From assembly GCA_963976815.1 (NCBI GenBank), contig CAXBLU010000009.1, forward strand, positions 62,001 through 126,000: a DNA stretch of 64,000 bases, read 5' to 3'. Source of the stretch: JAHRVQ01 sp963976815 (GTDB lineage Bacteria; Pseudomonadota; Gammaproteobacteria; Pseudomonadales; Azotimanducaceae). A program made the position numbers and the translations under genes. Position 1 is the stretch's first letter; each line of letters starts with the position of its first letter. Under the pieces are notes generated by a model. It was not told the origin of the DNA and made no database searches. It saw only the letters and a list, made by a program, of their open reading frames with translations. Positions 10,243 to 19,183 of the stretch are shown in pieces.

Positions 10243-11328
10243 CTATTGATCAAAAACAATCACGCTACGGGCTACACTGCCGGTTTTGATGTCATCAAAT
10301 GCGGTGTTGATATCCGCAAGCCCGATCCGTTTCGAGATCATTTCGTCCAGGTGCAATTTACCCTGAAGATAAAAATCGATAAATCTGGGCATATCAACGC
10401 GGAATCTGTTTGAACCCATAAAGGAACCCTGCATTTTCTTTTCGCGAAGAAAGTCTGATCCCATTAGTTCAACCTTAACCCCAACGGGGATCATGCCGAT
10501 GATTGTTGCAGCCCCGCCGGCACGCAGCATCCGAAATGCATCCTCAGCCGTTTGTTTTAGACCAATGGCTTCGAAGGAATAATGAACACCGCCGCCAGTC
10601 AGCTCCTGCACCTGCTCTACGGAGTCACCATTTTTGCCATTAACAGTGTGAGTTGCGCCAAACGTCTTGGCCATTTCTAACTTACTGTCGACCATGTCGA
10701 CCGCAATAATTTTAGCCGCCCCCGCAAGTGCAGCACCATTGATACAGGACAGTCCAACGCCGCCACAACCAATAACGGCAACGGTAGAACCGGGCTCAAC
10801 CTTGGCTGTGTGGAACACCGCGCCAACACCGGTAGTGACGCCGCAGCCGATTAGCGCTGCCCGGTCGAGGGGCATCTCTTTATTAATCTTCACGAGCGCA
10901 TGTTCGTGGATCAACATTTGCTCCGCAAAAGAAGAAAGGTTCGCAAACTGTTGAATGGTTGCACCGTTTTGGGAAAGACGAGGCTCATCACCGGCATCGC
11001 GCTTGGTTTCGGGATTAACACATAAAGACATGTGGCCGGTCAGGCAGCTTTCACAATGCCCACAGAATACAGACAAACAAGTGATCACATGGTCACCGGG
11101 TTGCACGTAAGTCACGTCCGAGCCTACAGCTTCTACCACGCCGGAGGATTCATGCCCCAGCACCATGGGTGTAACCCCTGGGTACAAACCCTCAATAAAG
11201 TGAAGATCACTGTGGCAAACCCCTGCAGCTGCGGTTCTGACCAACACTTCTCGTGGTCCGGGTTTAGATATCGAAATGTCTTCGATTGAAAGTGGCTGAC
11301 CGACCTCGTGGAATATTGCTGCTTTCAT
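10243..11328 (-). CDS. Zinc-dependent alcohol dehydrogenase (class III-like)
   Basis: 361 residues of the zinc MDR superfamily. The catalytic-zinc ligands are seen as CHSDLH and GHESSG near residues 38-65. The structural-zinc cysteines lie in FCGHCESCLTGHMSLC near 89-104. The Rossmann NAD-binding fingerprint GCGGVGLS is near 190. The resemblance is closest to Mycobacterium-type AdhD and class III enzymes that oxidise primary alcohols or act on thiol-bound aldehydes. GGAG lies at a good distance from the ATG. It stands directly upstream of the broken GPH carrier in the same direction (36 bases apart), so the two may have been an operon. The substrate is unknown. Confidence 0.85.
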   Translation of the reverse strand: MKAAIFHEVGQPLSIEDISISKPGPREVLVRTAAAGVCHSDLHFIEGLYPGVTPMVLGHESSGVVEAVGSDVTYVQPGDHVITCLSVFCGHCESCLTGHMSLCVNPETKRDAGDEPRLSQNGATIQQFANLSSFAEQMLIHEHALVKINKEMPLDRAALIGCGVTTGVGAVFHTAKVEPGSTVAVIGCGGVGLSCINGAALAGAAKIIAVDMVDSKLEMAKTFGATHTVNGKNGDSVEQVQELTGGGVHYSFEAIGLKQTAEDAFRMLRAGGAATIIGMIPVGVKVELMGSDFLREKKMQGSFMGSNRFRVDMPRFIDFYLQGKLHLDEMISKRIGLADINTAFDDIKTGSVARSVIVFDQ

Positions 11329-11378
11329 TTGGGTTCTCCATGATTAATTTTCTAGCTGCGGAATATACACTGAAGCGC

Positions 11379-11388
11379 CTGTCGACAG
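11379..11388. promoter_or_regulatory. Perfect palindrome between divergent genes
   Basis: CTGTCGACAG, a perfect 10-base palindrome in the 150-base gap between the divergent alcohol dehydrogenase and pyroglutamyl peptidase genes. A shared operator is possible. It is not a LexA box, since the CTG and CAG are only four bases apart. The regulator is unknown. Confidence 0.25.
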
Positions 11389-11478
11389 ATAGCGACGGGA
11401 TTTTGTTAAATTGCCCCCTTAAATGCGAGGCGTGAAGCGAAACCATTCTGATACACTGCTAATCAATCGGAGACCCCC

Positions 11479-12114
11479 TTGGCAAAACTCTTACTTACCG
11501 GATTTACCCCCTTTGATGGCAGACCCGTCAACGGCTCATGGATTGCAGCCAAGAGTTACGCGGGCGCAGACCACCTCGAAATTCCTGTCGTCTGGGGCGA
11601 GCCGATGCCGAGACTCGAATCCGCCGTCACAGCGCTCCAGCCTGAGATTATCATAAGCCTCGGGGAAGGACGGGTCGGTTGGTTTGATATCGAGACCAGA
11701 GCCAGAAATCAGCGCAAACACAGGGCTGATACAGAATATTCATATCCGACCGGCGAAATATTAGTTAATGGCCCAGCCTCCCGTCAGGCAACCATTAATG
11801 CATCGGCACTGCATCAACGCCTGATCGAACAACACATTCCGATTCGAGTGTCGACCGATGCTGGACAATTTATCTGCGAAGAGACCCTTTATTGCCTCGA
11901 ACAACTCAAAACCGAGATAGACACCTTACGAACCGTGGTGTTCGTTCATCTGCCACCTTTTGGCACTGAACTGACCTACAGAGGTGAAGCACGCCTGGCC
12001 GATGAGGACTTACTGGAAGATTTTGTCGAACGACTGGTGATTTCGGTCTTTGAGCTTGATGGCCAACTTAATTTGTTCGACACGGCTTCGCATCAAACTC
12101 AAAACCGTGGATAA
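11479..12114 (+). CDS. pcp: Pyroglutamyl-peptidase I-like (peptidase C15)
   Basis: 211 residues, the family length. The N-terminus LLLTGFTPFDGRPVNGSW matches the C15 opening (LITGFEPFGG in classic members). The catalytic triad is visible: Glu in SLGEGR near residue 79, Cys in DAGQFICEETLY near 135, and His in VFVHLPPFG near 158. The enzyme removes N-terminal pyroglutamate from peptides in the cytoplasm. The start is TTG, chosen because GGAGA at 11469-11473 lies five bases before it and no ATG follows for a long way. The Cys region deviates from the usual NAGRYLC (N to D, R to Q), so substrate range may differ. Confidence 0.82.
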   Translation: MAKLLLTGFTPFDGRPVNGSWIAAKSYAGADHLEIPVVWGEPMPRLESAVTALQPEIIISLGEGRVGWFDIETRARNQRKHRADTEYSYPTGEILVNGPASRQATINASALHQRLIEQHIPIRVSTDAGQFICEETLYCLEQLKTEIDTLRTVVFVHLPPFGTELTYRGEARLADEDLLEDFVERLVISVFELDGQLNLFDTASHQTQNRG

Positions 12115-12149
12115 TGGCAAAAAAAGCAAAAACACCTATCGGAGACTCC

Positions 12150-12554
12150 ATGACAGACACAACCTTGCAGTGCCCCAAGTGTAATTCCAGTATGGAACAG
12201 CACAAACTGAGCACCCTGACAGGAAACATCGAAGTTGATCGCTGCTCCAAGTGTCGTGGCATCTGGTTTGATATAGGCGAAGCAGAAGCACTAAAAGACA
12301 AGTGGATGTCTGACTATATTGATGACGGCGATGTGGAAACCGGCCAGAAGAACAACGAAATCCGCGATATCGATTGCCCACGCTGCGGTAAAAAGATGGA
12401 TCAGATGTCAGATCCTGTTCAGAGTCACATCCAATATGAAGCCTGTGAAGAGCACGGAATGTATTTTGATGCTGGCGAGTTCACAGATTTCAAATATGAG
12501 ACGCTCATGGATATCTTCCGGGATTTTGTTTTTGTCCTCAGAAAAAAGAAATAA
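12150..12554 (+). CDS. Zinc-ribbon (zf-TFIIB type) protein
   Basis: 134 residues with two zinc-ribbon units: CPKC...CSKCRGIWFDIGE in the first 45 residues and CPRCGKKMD...CEEHGMYFDAGEF in the second half, where one Cys pair is degraded to CEEH. The CxxCRGxWFDxGE pattern is that of the zf-TFIIB family of small bacterial proteins of unknown role. The frame is open from an ATG at 12114 that overlaps the previous stop, but GGAGA at 12141-12145 sits right before the ATG at 12150, which I take as the start. It is probably co-transcribed with the peptidase gene. Confidence 0.75.
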   Translation: MTDTTLQCPKCNSSMEQHKLSTLTGNIEVDRCSKCRGIWFDIGEAEALKDKWMSDYIDDGDVETGQKNNEIRDIDCPRCGKKMDQMSDPVQSHIQYEACEEHGMYFDAGEFTDFKYETLMDIFRDFVFVLRKKK

Positions 12555-12569
12555 CCGTCTCAACAAAGA

Positions 12570-13979
12570 TTAACTGTTCGCCTTTGCCTGCTTAAAACCT
12601 GTGTACTTTGGTTGATCAATTGCGATCTGATTGACCACAGTATCACGCAGGTACTGCTTAAGGCTTTGATCCTCAAGGCCCTGCTCGCCGGAACGTAATG
12701 CCCGCACCAATTGCCAGCGAAGATCCGATAGATCGCCGCTATGCCCTAGTAGCTGAGTAAGGGAACCCAACTCCTGCTGCTTGGCTTTTTCCCCCAACTG
12801 CCATTCCCGAAGTACAATATCTAGAGAATTTGAAGCCACCCTGGCCATAAAGTTAGTGCGGCCCTTTGTGCTGGACATCACATCCTGACGCAGAAAATCC
12901 CTCACACTGGTAATCAGTTCATCAGCCCGGGGCATATCAACATCAGCTTGATCCTCTTCCACCTGGAGGATGGACGCGGCGCCGGGAATCAACAAATTCG
13001 CGCAGTCAACCTGGCATTCAGAGGAACGCCGTCCAATAGCCGGGCGCTCGACTGTCTTGTCTGGACCATTTCGATAGTGTTCAGCCATGCCGAGACAGCC
13101 AACCGCCCACCAAAATGAACCAAAAACCTCCCAAAATTTTACTGCGGCAGCGTCAACAGCCTGGCCGCTAACCGCTTCATAACCGCGAAACAGATCTTCA
13201 TAGGAACCAAAGCCCCCCACGGGATCATCACCCCCAAATCGCCAGGAGTTAACGCAGATCCAACCCAGATCCCGCATAGGATCGCCAATATGGGCGAGCT
13301 CCCAATCTAATACCGCAACAATGCCCTCGGGTAGCACCATAAAATTTCCATTCCGGAAATCGTTATGGACCAGGGAGGGTGAGTAATTTTCCGGCAGGTG
13401 GTCGAGTAACCAGCGTGCCGCATAGTCAATCATCGGCTGCGGGGTTTCTAGCGCCTGATAACGCTCCCAGGTTTGCCTGACAAAGGCTTCAGGGGAAACC
13501 TCATCCAATCGTTTATCAAGCCCCGAGGCAACCAGGTCAATGCTGTGAATCTTGGCCATGATTTCGCCGCAGGCGTAGGCGAGTTTCGGTCTTAACTCAG
13601 CAAACTCCTCCGAACGATTAATCCTTGCGCCCAGGGCTTCGCCTTCAATCCACTCCATGATAAAGCCTTCACCGATACCATCTTCGGCAGTCAGCAAATA
13701 GTGCACCTCGGGTTCAGGCACTCCGGCTTCCCGGGCAACCTGCATCAAACGAGCTTCCGTTGCGAGCCCCGGATGACCCACAACATTCTCAACCATCATC
13801 CCACCGGGTGACCTCCGCATTGCATGGGGCACCTGGTTGCCGTTGATCTGAACGACAATTCGATAGGTCTCCTGACTTGCTCCACCGGACAACCGTTCAC
13901 AACTCAGGACTGCCTCGACATCGGGGAAGTGCTGCTGGTAGACCGCATCTAGCCTGGTTTTAATATCAGCATCGGACAT
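12570..13979 (-). CDS. APH-family phosphotransferase paired with an acyl-CoA dehydrogenase
   Basis: 469 residues. The first 290 form an aminoglycoside-phosphotransferase (protein-kinase-like) fold with Brenner motif HNDFRNGN (about 205-212) and the metal-binding Asp225 in VLDWELAHIGDP. The last 110 residues are an extra helical domain of the kind often attached to this subfamily (DUF6285-like). Such kinases resemble the kinase part of ACAD10/ACAD11 and occur beside acyl-CoA dehydrogenases, where they are thought to phosphorylate hydroxy-acyl substrates. Here the gene starts two bases after the stop of an acyl-CoA dehydrogenase, matching that pattern. It is not expected to be a drug-resistance gene. 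Confidence 0.85.
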   Translation of the reverse strand: MSDADIKTRLDAVYQQHFPDVEAVLSCERLSGGASQETYRIVVQINGNQVPHAMRRSPGGMMVENVVGHPGLATEARLMQVAREAGVPEPEVHYLLTAEDGIGEGFIMEWIEGEALGARINRSEEFAELRPKLAYACGEIMAKIHSIDLVASGLDKRLDEVSPEAFVRQTWERYQALETPQPMIDYAARWLLDHLPENYSPSLVHNDFRNGNFMVLPEGIVAVLDWELAHIGDPMRDLGWICVNSWRFGGDDPVGGFGSYEDLFRGYEAVSGQAVDAAAVKFWEVFGSFWWAVGCLGMAEHYRNGPDKTVERPAIGRRSSECQVDCANLLIPGAASILQVEEDQADVDMPRADELITSVRDFLRQDVMSSTKGRTNFMARVASNSLDIVLREWQLGEKAKQQELGSLTQLLGHSGDLSDLRWQLVRALRSGEQGLEDQSLKQYLRDTVVNQIAIDQPKYTGFKQAKANS

Positions 13980-13981
13980 GT

Positions 13982-15253
13982 TTAGTCTTCTCTCACACCT
14001 TTGGGTGCTTGCTGCTTCATAAAGCCAAACATGTAGCCGGCGATTCTGCGCAGTTGAATTTCTTCAGCTCCCTCGGTAATGCGATAGCGGCGGTGGTGAC
14101 GATAGATATGTTCAAAGGGCTTGTGCCGGGAATAACCCAGTCCGCCGTGAACCTGCATGGCCTGGTCCGCCGCCTGACAACACAAACGGTTCGCATAGTA
14201 GTTGCACATCGAAACCTTATCGGAAACTTTGAAGTTGCCGTACTTGTCCATGGACCAGGCGGTCTTATGTATAAGTGCCCGGAGCATTTCGCATTGCGTT
14301 TGTAACTCAGCGAGGGGAAATTGAATGCCCTGGTTTGTCGATAGGGGTTTACCGAAAGGCTTACGTTCCATCGCATATTTGACTGATTCCGTCACACAAT
14401 ACTGGGCGGCTCCCAGACTCGATGCGGCCTGACGAATTCGGTTTTCATTAAAGAAATGTTGCACAACCCCAAGGCCTCGACCTTCACCACCAAAAATAGC
14501 ATCGTCGGTGACAAAAACATCCTTCATAGAAATTCGGCCGTGGTCCGTTGGCATATTAAAGGTCCAAAGCATCTCTTCAACCTTGAATCCATCGGAGTTG
14601 GTTGGCACCAAAAACGCTGTAATGCCGTCGCCGTCCCCTGCCTTACCACTGGTTCTGGCGAGAATCATGTCATAGGGCGCTTTATGGATGCCGGTGTTCC
14701 AGGTCTTTGCACCGTTGATGCGCCAGCCGTCACCATCTCGTACCGCACTGGTTTCCATGTGGGTAGCATCGGAGCCGTGATCCGGCTCGGTGATGCCAAA
14801 AGCAAACCCACGCTTACCCTCTAGGAGTAACGGTACCCACTCTTCTTTTTGGGCTTCGGTGCCGTAGGCCAACATCAATAGTAAGCCAACGTTGTTCGCC
14901 ACGATGGAGTGTTCATTTTGAAGATCGTTGTGGAGTCCGAGTCCTTTAGCCGCAAAGTGTTCTCGAATGATCGCCATACCCAGGTTAGAGCCGTCCTGAC
15001 CGCCGTACTCCTTAGGAATCGGGTAACGGTAATGTCCTGCAGCATCAGCCCGTTGTCGGGCTTCCCTCAGCAGAGCCTCCCATTCTTCGTTCGGCAACCC
15101 GCCCCTTTCCCAATCCGTTCTCGCATCTTCTCTGCGATGGTCGAAAAAACGGATATTGTCATCCTGTTGTTCCAGAGGCTTAATTTCCGCTTCGATAAAA
15201 GCGTCGAGCTCATCTAGGTAAGCTTGTATTTCCTGGGGAATATCGAAATCCAT
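13982..15253 (-). CDS. Acyl-CoA dehydrogenase (ACAD10/11-like)
   Basis: 423 residues. The middle domain shows FGITEPDHGSDATHMET and WNTGIHKAPYDM. The C-terminal domain shows ERKPFGKPLSTNQ, QVHGGLGYSRHKPFE and the terminal FAD/subunit block YRITEGAEEIQLRRIAG. It should oxidise an acyl-CoA to the enoyl-CoA with FAD, passing electrons to ETF. It is the first gene of a two-gene operon with the APH kinase, which together would convert a 4-hydroxy-acyl-CoA or similar substrate in two steps, as in mammalian ACAD10/11; that role is inference from the pairing. An AAGGAA ribosome-binding site precedes the ATG. Confidence 0.9.
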   Translation of the reverse strand: MDFDIPQEIQAYLDELDAFIEAEIKPLEQQDDNIRFFDHRREDARTDWERGGLPNEEWEALLREARQRADAAGHYRYPIPKEYGGQDGSNLGMAIIREHFAAKGLGLHNDLQNEHSIVANNVGLLLMLAYGTEAQKEEWVPLLLEGKRGFAFGITEPDHGSDATHMETSAVRDGDGWRINGAKTWNTGIHKAPYDMILARTSGKAGDGDGITAFLVPTNSDGFKVEEMLWTFNMPTDHGRISMKDVFVTDDAIFGGEGRGLGVVQHFFNENRIRQAASSLGAAQYCVTESVKYAMERKPFGKPLSTNQGIQFPLAELQTQCEMLRALIHKTAWSMDKYGNFKVSDKVSMCNYYANRLCCQAADQAMQVHGGLGYSRHKPFEHIYRHHRRYRITEGAEEIQLRRIAGYMFGFMKQQAPKGVRED

Positions 15254-15433
15254 GTAATGTCATTCCTTGGTAGCTAATCGAATCGTTTCCGATCATAGCA
15301 TTGGGTTCATGGGATAGAGCAAATCGAAAAGAGGGGAATCCAGCGCACCGTCAAATTCTTCGGTAATGCCCTGAAAACGCTCTAGAAAAACTGAGAAACG
15401 TTATAATTCAATCGATTGGACTGCCCTCAGTTG

Positions 15434-16078
15434 CTACAGTGGCGGCGGCCCCACTTCTCCCTCCAGTCGCCACTGGATTAACGGCAGGTGTTGCCTGCCC
15501 TGGAAGGTTTCTGCCTCCAGCACGTAGCAAGGGGTATCGTGAATACCCAATTCAAGATAATGCTCAATATGCCGTACCCAGAGACCTTGATACCGCTCAA
15601 AACCTTCTAAAAAGTCCTCAACATCAAACTTTTTAACTAGCGCTGAGACACTCTCCTGATCTGTCAAAGACTCCCCCTTGATCAGTCTTGACTCATACAC
15701 TGCCTGCATAAAGGGCAAGGCACTTCGCTGCCGTTGCAGAAGTGCCATGCACGCGATATGCGTTAAGCTGGCATCAACATTCCGGGCCGCCAGCGACGGA
15801 TCTAGACCTAATCTCTGGCAGTCACGATTTAGCTCATCCAATTCAAATTGGCGCTTCGCCAGGTAGCGTTTTTGTTTGTACTCAAACAACGGGTCCCCGG
15901 CTGGATCATTTTTATCTGTGTTAGGCCTGGGCGGACGGCTTAAGGGGCGTGGAATAATGCTGCTAATAGGTAACCAACGTACCGATACTGCGGTTGCCTC
16001 AAGCAGTTTTAAGGTCCCCGGCAGTGCTGCAAAACCCGTGACGTTACCCAGATCCAGATATATATCAAGCTGCTTCAT
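15434..16078 (-). CDS. DsbA/HCCA-isomerase-fold protein, degenerate active site
   Basis: 214 residues of the DsbA-like thioredoxin family that includes 2-hydroxychromene-2-carboxylate isomerase. Where its neighbour has KSPYAY this protein has GNVTGF, so the catalytic Ser is replaced (Asn12). The cis-Pro region is DTPCYVLE and the ending GRQHLPLIQWRLEGE is parallel to the neighbour. The start ATG overlaps the stop of the upstream paralogue by four bases, so the two are translationally coupled. It may be a non-catalytic partner subunit. The 180 bases between it and the acyl-CoA dehydrogenase gene hold no gene I can see. Confidence 0.65.
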   Translation of the reverse strand: MKQLDIYLDLGNVTGFAALPGTLKLLEATAVSVRWLPISSIIPRPLSRPPRPNTDKNDPAGDPLFEYKQKRYLAKRQFELDELNRDCQRLGLDPSLAARNVDASLTHIACMALLQRQRSALPFMQAVYESRLIKGESLTDQESVSALVKKFDVEDFLEGFERYQGLWVRHIEHYLELGIHDTPCYVLEAETFQGRQHLPLIQWRLEGEVGPPPL

Positions 16079-16737
16079 TGTGACAACACCGAGTCATTCG
16101 CAATGTCCGGGAGTAGCCCCGGTTCACCCTCCAGATGCCACCTTACCCTCGGCAGATGCTCTCGGCCAAAGTAGGTTTGCCCACCAATACGGTATGTGGG
16201 GACACCATAGACGCCACTTTCGAGAAGCTCAATTTGCAACTCATCATGCTCAATACGACCTTCAGCTGCCTGCCACTGCTCAAAGCCTTTAGTCTCAACA
16301 CCTGCCTCCTCCAACACCGCCAGCACAACCGCCAGATCCTCGATATCCAGTTCTCGTTTCCAAAACCGTTCATAGGTGATGTCGAGATATTGCTTTAATG
16401 GATCGTGCCCCTGCCGTTTAGCCCAGAGCAGTGCAATTCCAGCGAGGGATGAATCCCAGATCTTCTGGGTACCCTTCAGAGTTAAGCCTCGAAGATTGGC
16501 GTACCGTCTTGCATCCCTGTAGGCATATTTTACCGACAGCCACTGGTTTGAAGATCGGTTGCTTTCGACCACCTTGGCACCACTCTTTTTGGCGGTACCG
16601 AGATAACTACCAATATTTAATGTCAGTGGATACCAATCAATTTTAATGCCGAAATCGGCTTCCAGTTGATAGGTAGGGTCCTTTGCGATGTAGGCATAGG
16701 GGCTCTTGAAATCAATAAATACTTTAAGTTCAGGCAT
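16075..16737 (-). CDS. 2-hydroxychromene-2-carboxylate isomerase / DsbA family oxidoreductase
   Basis: 220 residues. The start VFIDFKSPYAYIA carries the Ser12-Pro-Tyr motif of the HCCA isomerase/kappa-class GST group. The cis-Pro loop is YGVPTYRIGG and the end GREHLPRVRWHLEGE is typical. HCCA isomerases act with glutathione in aromatic degradation (naphthalene pathway), but most chromosomal homologues have no proven substrate. It is followed by a coupled paralogue that has lost the Ser motif. A role in ring degradation is possible given the catabolic genes elsewhere in the window, but it has no dioxygenase neighbours. Confidence 0.75.
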   Translation of the reverse strand: MPELKVFIDFKSPYAYIAKDPTYQLEADFGIKIDWYPLTLNIGSYLGTAKKSGAKVVESNRSSNQWLSVKYAYRDARRYANLRGLTLKGTQKIWDSSLAGIALLWAKRQGHDPLKQYLDITYERFWKRELDIEDLAVVLAVLEEAGVETKGFEQWQAAEGRIEHDELQIELLESGVYGVPTYRIGGQTYFGREHLPRVRWHLEGEPGLLPDIANDSVLSQ

Positions 16738-16814
16738 TGCATCACTGTAATGGAGGTCTTGAGTTCAAGGCAATGCCTAGATAGCCTCCAGTCTTTGCTT
16801 TGAGATGCTTATGC

Positions 16815-17876
16815 ATGGATCCGATTACCCAGGGCGCACTTGGTGCGGCACTTCCCCAGTCCGTCGTCAACAGCACGGAATTTAAACGTAAAGCGCTTAC
16901 GGTAACCTGGGTCGGTTGCCTCGCCGGCATGGCGCCGGATCTGGATGTTGTGATTCAGTCAACAACCGACCCTCTGCTATTTCTTGAATATCATCGGCAG
17001 TTTACCCACGCATTGATCTTTATCCCTATCGGCGCCTTGATCTGCGCGGCAGTATTCCATCGTTGGGCCCGTCAACATCTCAGTTTCAAATCCACGTATC
17101 TCGTATCTTTACTGGGTTTTGCTACCCACGCGATATTAGATGCCTGTACAACCTACGGCACACAATTGTATTGGCCATTTTCTGACACAAGGGTCGCCTG
17201 GAACACCATTGCCGTGGTTGATCCCCTCGCCACCCTGCCGCTGTTAGCACTGGTCATCGTGAGCGCAATCCGCTCGAACCAATGGTATGCACGTATCGGC
17301 TTGCTTTGGTTTTTATGTTATCTGACGGCCGGATGGGTGCAACGGGATCGCGCTGACACGGTGGCACAGGCTCTGGCTCAAAGCCGCGGTCACAACAGCG
17401 CGAACATTTCCGTAAAACCAGGATTTGCCAATCTATTGCTTTGGAAGTCCGTTTATGAATTTGAACAACGCTATTATGTTGATGCGATCCGGGTTGGCCT
17501 CGAGACCCGACATTACACCGGGGACAGCGTGGCCAAATTAGACCTGAAACGTGACCTCCCCTGGCTGGATCCTGACTCCCAGCAGTCGGTGGACCTTGAG
17601 CGTTTTCGCTGGTTCAGTATGGATTACCTTGCCCTGGATCCGACTCGTGAGGATTTTGTCATCGACATGCGTTATTCAATTCTGCCGAATGAAATCAAGC
17701 CCCTCTGGGGCATCGTGCTGTCCAGGCAAGCGGCTGAATCTGACCATGTGGCATTTATTTCCCTGCGGGACACATCACCGCCCAGGCTAGCTAAGCTCTG
17801 GGCCATGATGACCGGTGAGACTTGCATTCCCGAGCCAAGCGAAAGAGACTTGGCCAACGGCAACTGCGATCCTTAA
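16815..17876 (+). CDS. Membrane-bound metal-dependent hydrolase, DUF457/YdjM family
   Basis: 353 residues. It begins with the family signature MDPITQGALGAALPQS, which decides the start at 16815 over a TTG at 16800. The first 190 residues hold hydrophobic segments with conserved His/Asp pairs (APDLD, YHRQFTHA, HAILDACTTYGTQ) that match the proposed metal site; the rest is a soluble domain. YdjM in E. coli is an SOS-regulated inner-membrane protein, but I see no LexA box before this gene. Function is unknown beyond predicted membrane location and metal binding. The GNAT gene follows three bases after its stop. Confidence 0.8.
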   Translation: MDPITQGALGAALPQSVVNSTEFKRKALTVTWVGCLAGMAPDLDVVIQSTTDPLLFLEYHRQFTHALIFIPIGALICAAVFHRWARQHLSFKSTYLVSLLGFATHAILDACTTYGTQLYWPFSDTRVAWNTIAVVDPLATLPLLALVIVSAIRSNQWYARIGLLWFLCYLTAGWVQRDRADTVAQALAQSRGHNSANISVKPGFANLLLWKSVYEFEQRYYVDAIRVGLETRHYTGDSVAKLDLKRDLPWLDPDSQQSVDLERFRWFSMDYLALDPTREDFVIDMRYSILPNEIKPLWGIVLSRQAAESDHVAFISLRDTSPPRLAKLWAMMTGETCIPEPSERDLANGNCDP

Positions 17877-17879
17877 ATC

Positions 17880-19115
17880 ATGACTTATCGAGATTACAAT
17901 TCCCGAACCGATGTGAAAGCAGTTCGTAGAATCTGGCTAGAATGTGGCTGGATTGAGGATTTAGAAACCGAGGGCACATTTGTCTCGGAATTTTTCGACG
18001 GAGCAGAAGACGCACTCGTAGCCACCATCGATAACGAAGCGGAATGTGCCGTTCACAGCACCAACGGCACCCTCCAATATCAGACAGAAACCTTATCTAT
18101 GGGGGCTGTTACCGGTGTCACCACAAGCCGTGTTGCACGAAAGCTCGGTTTTGCCCGGGAATTGACGGCCCGAATGCTTGCCCGACAGGTTGCCGCTGGC
18201 CATGAACTCAGTGCACTTGGCATGTTCGAACAGGGATTTTACGACAAGGTTGGCTTTGGCACCGGTAGCTATGAGCAACTCATGAAATTTGACCCAGCAA
18301 CTTTGCAAGTGGATTCAACATTCCGACCACCCAAGCGCCTGACGGTTAGGGACTCTGAGGCTATGTACTACGCTATGCAGCATCGCAAGCGTGGCCATGG
18401 GAGTGTAACCATTGATTCCAAGGAGCTCTTTAAAGCCGAGATGAATCTGACGGAACATGGATTCGGGCTTGGCTATTACGATGGGCCCGGCGGCAGCCTG
18501 AGCCACTTTATCTGGGGATCAAGCAAAGGTGAGCATGGCCCGTTTGAGATCACCTTTCGAGCTTATCAGTCGACCGAACAGTTGTTTGAATTGCTGGCCC
18601 TCATCAAATCACTCGGAGATCAAATTAATCTGGTCGAAATGCTTGAGTTCGGCGACATTCAACTTCAAGACCTCCTTAAGCAGCCCTTTCGGCAACGACG
18701 TGCAACAGCTAACTCTCGGTTCGCCAACTACAGTAGTTCAATGGCTTTCTGGCAAGTTAGGATCCTTGACCTAAAAGCCTGCCTGGCGAAAACCCAGCTT
18801 GATTGCCCCACCCTCAGGTTCAACCTGGACCTACATGATCCAGTGACCACAAGCCTCGACCCCGCAAGCAATTGGCAGGGCATCGGTGGCCAATATGTGG
18901 TTTCCCTGGGCGAATCTTCATCGGCGGAGCCCGGTAACGATTCAGGATTGGCGACCTTAAAGGCCTCTGTTAATGCCTTCAGTCGGCTCTGGCTGGGGGT
19001 CCGGCCGGCAACTCAACTCGCCGCCACCACTGACCTGAGGGCGGATGATGACCTACTTTCTAGGCTCGATAGGACAATTCGCGTGCCAAGCCCCCATCTT
19101 GGCTGGGATTTTTAG
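17880..19115 (+). CDS. Eis-like GNAT N-acetyltransferase
   Basis: 411 residues, the length of Eis-type proteins. The N-terminal GNAT domain has the acetyl-CoA-binding stretch GVTTSRVARKLGFARELTAR (about 80-100) and the FYDKVGFGTGSYE turn. The middle and C-terminal parts fit the second GNAT-like and SCP2-like domains of the Eis family. Eis proteins acetylate amines, including aminoglycosides and protein lysines. The natural substrate here is not known. It starts three bases after the DUF457 gene, so the two form an operon. Confidence 0.72.
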   Translation: MTYRDYNSRTDVKAVRRIWLECGWIEDLETEGTFVSEFFDGAEDALVATIDNEAECAVHSTNGTLQYQTETLSMGAVTGVTTSRVARKLGFARELTARMLARQVAAGHELSALGMFEQGFYDKVGFGTGSYEQLMKFDPATLQVDSTFRPPKRLTVRDSEAMYYAMQHRKRGHGSVTIDSKELFKAEMNLTEHGFGLGYYDGPGGSLSHFIWGSSKGEHGPFEITFRAYQSTEQLFELLALIKSLGDQINLVEMLEFGDIQLQDLLKQPFRQRRATANSRFANYSSSMAFWQVRILDLKACLAKTQLDCPTLRFNLDLHDPVTTSLDPASNWQGIGGQYVVSLGESSSAEPGNDSGLATLKASVNAFSRLWLGVRPATQLAATTDLRADDDLLSRLDRTIRVPSPHLGWDF

Positions 19116-19183
19116 AAAAATAGGAATATCATGCACTGCACAAAGAGGGGATCTTTGACCACTACCAAACAATAGGTAAGCCC

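Noticed and set aside
12570..13979. Aminoglycoside resistance gene
   Set aside because: The APH fold is fused to a DUF6285-like tail and sits directly behind an acyl-CoA dehydrogenase, which is the metabolic ACAD10/11-type context.
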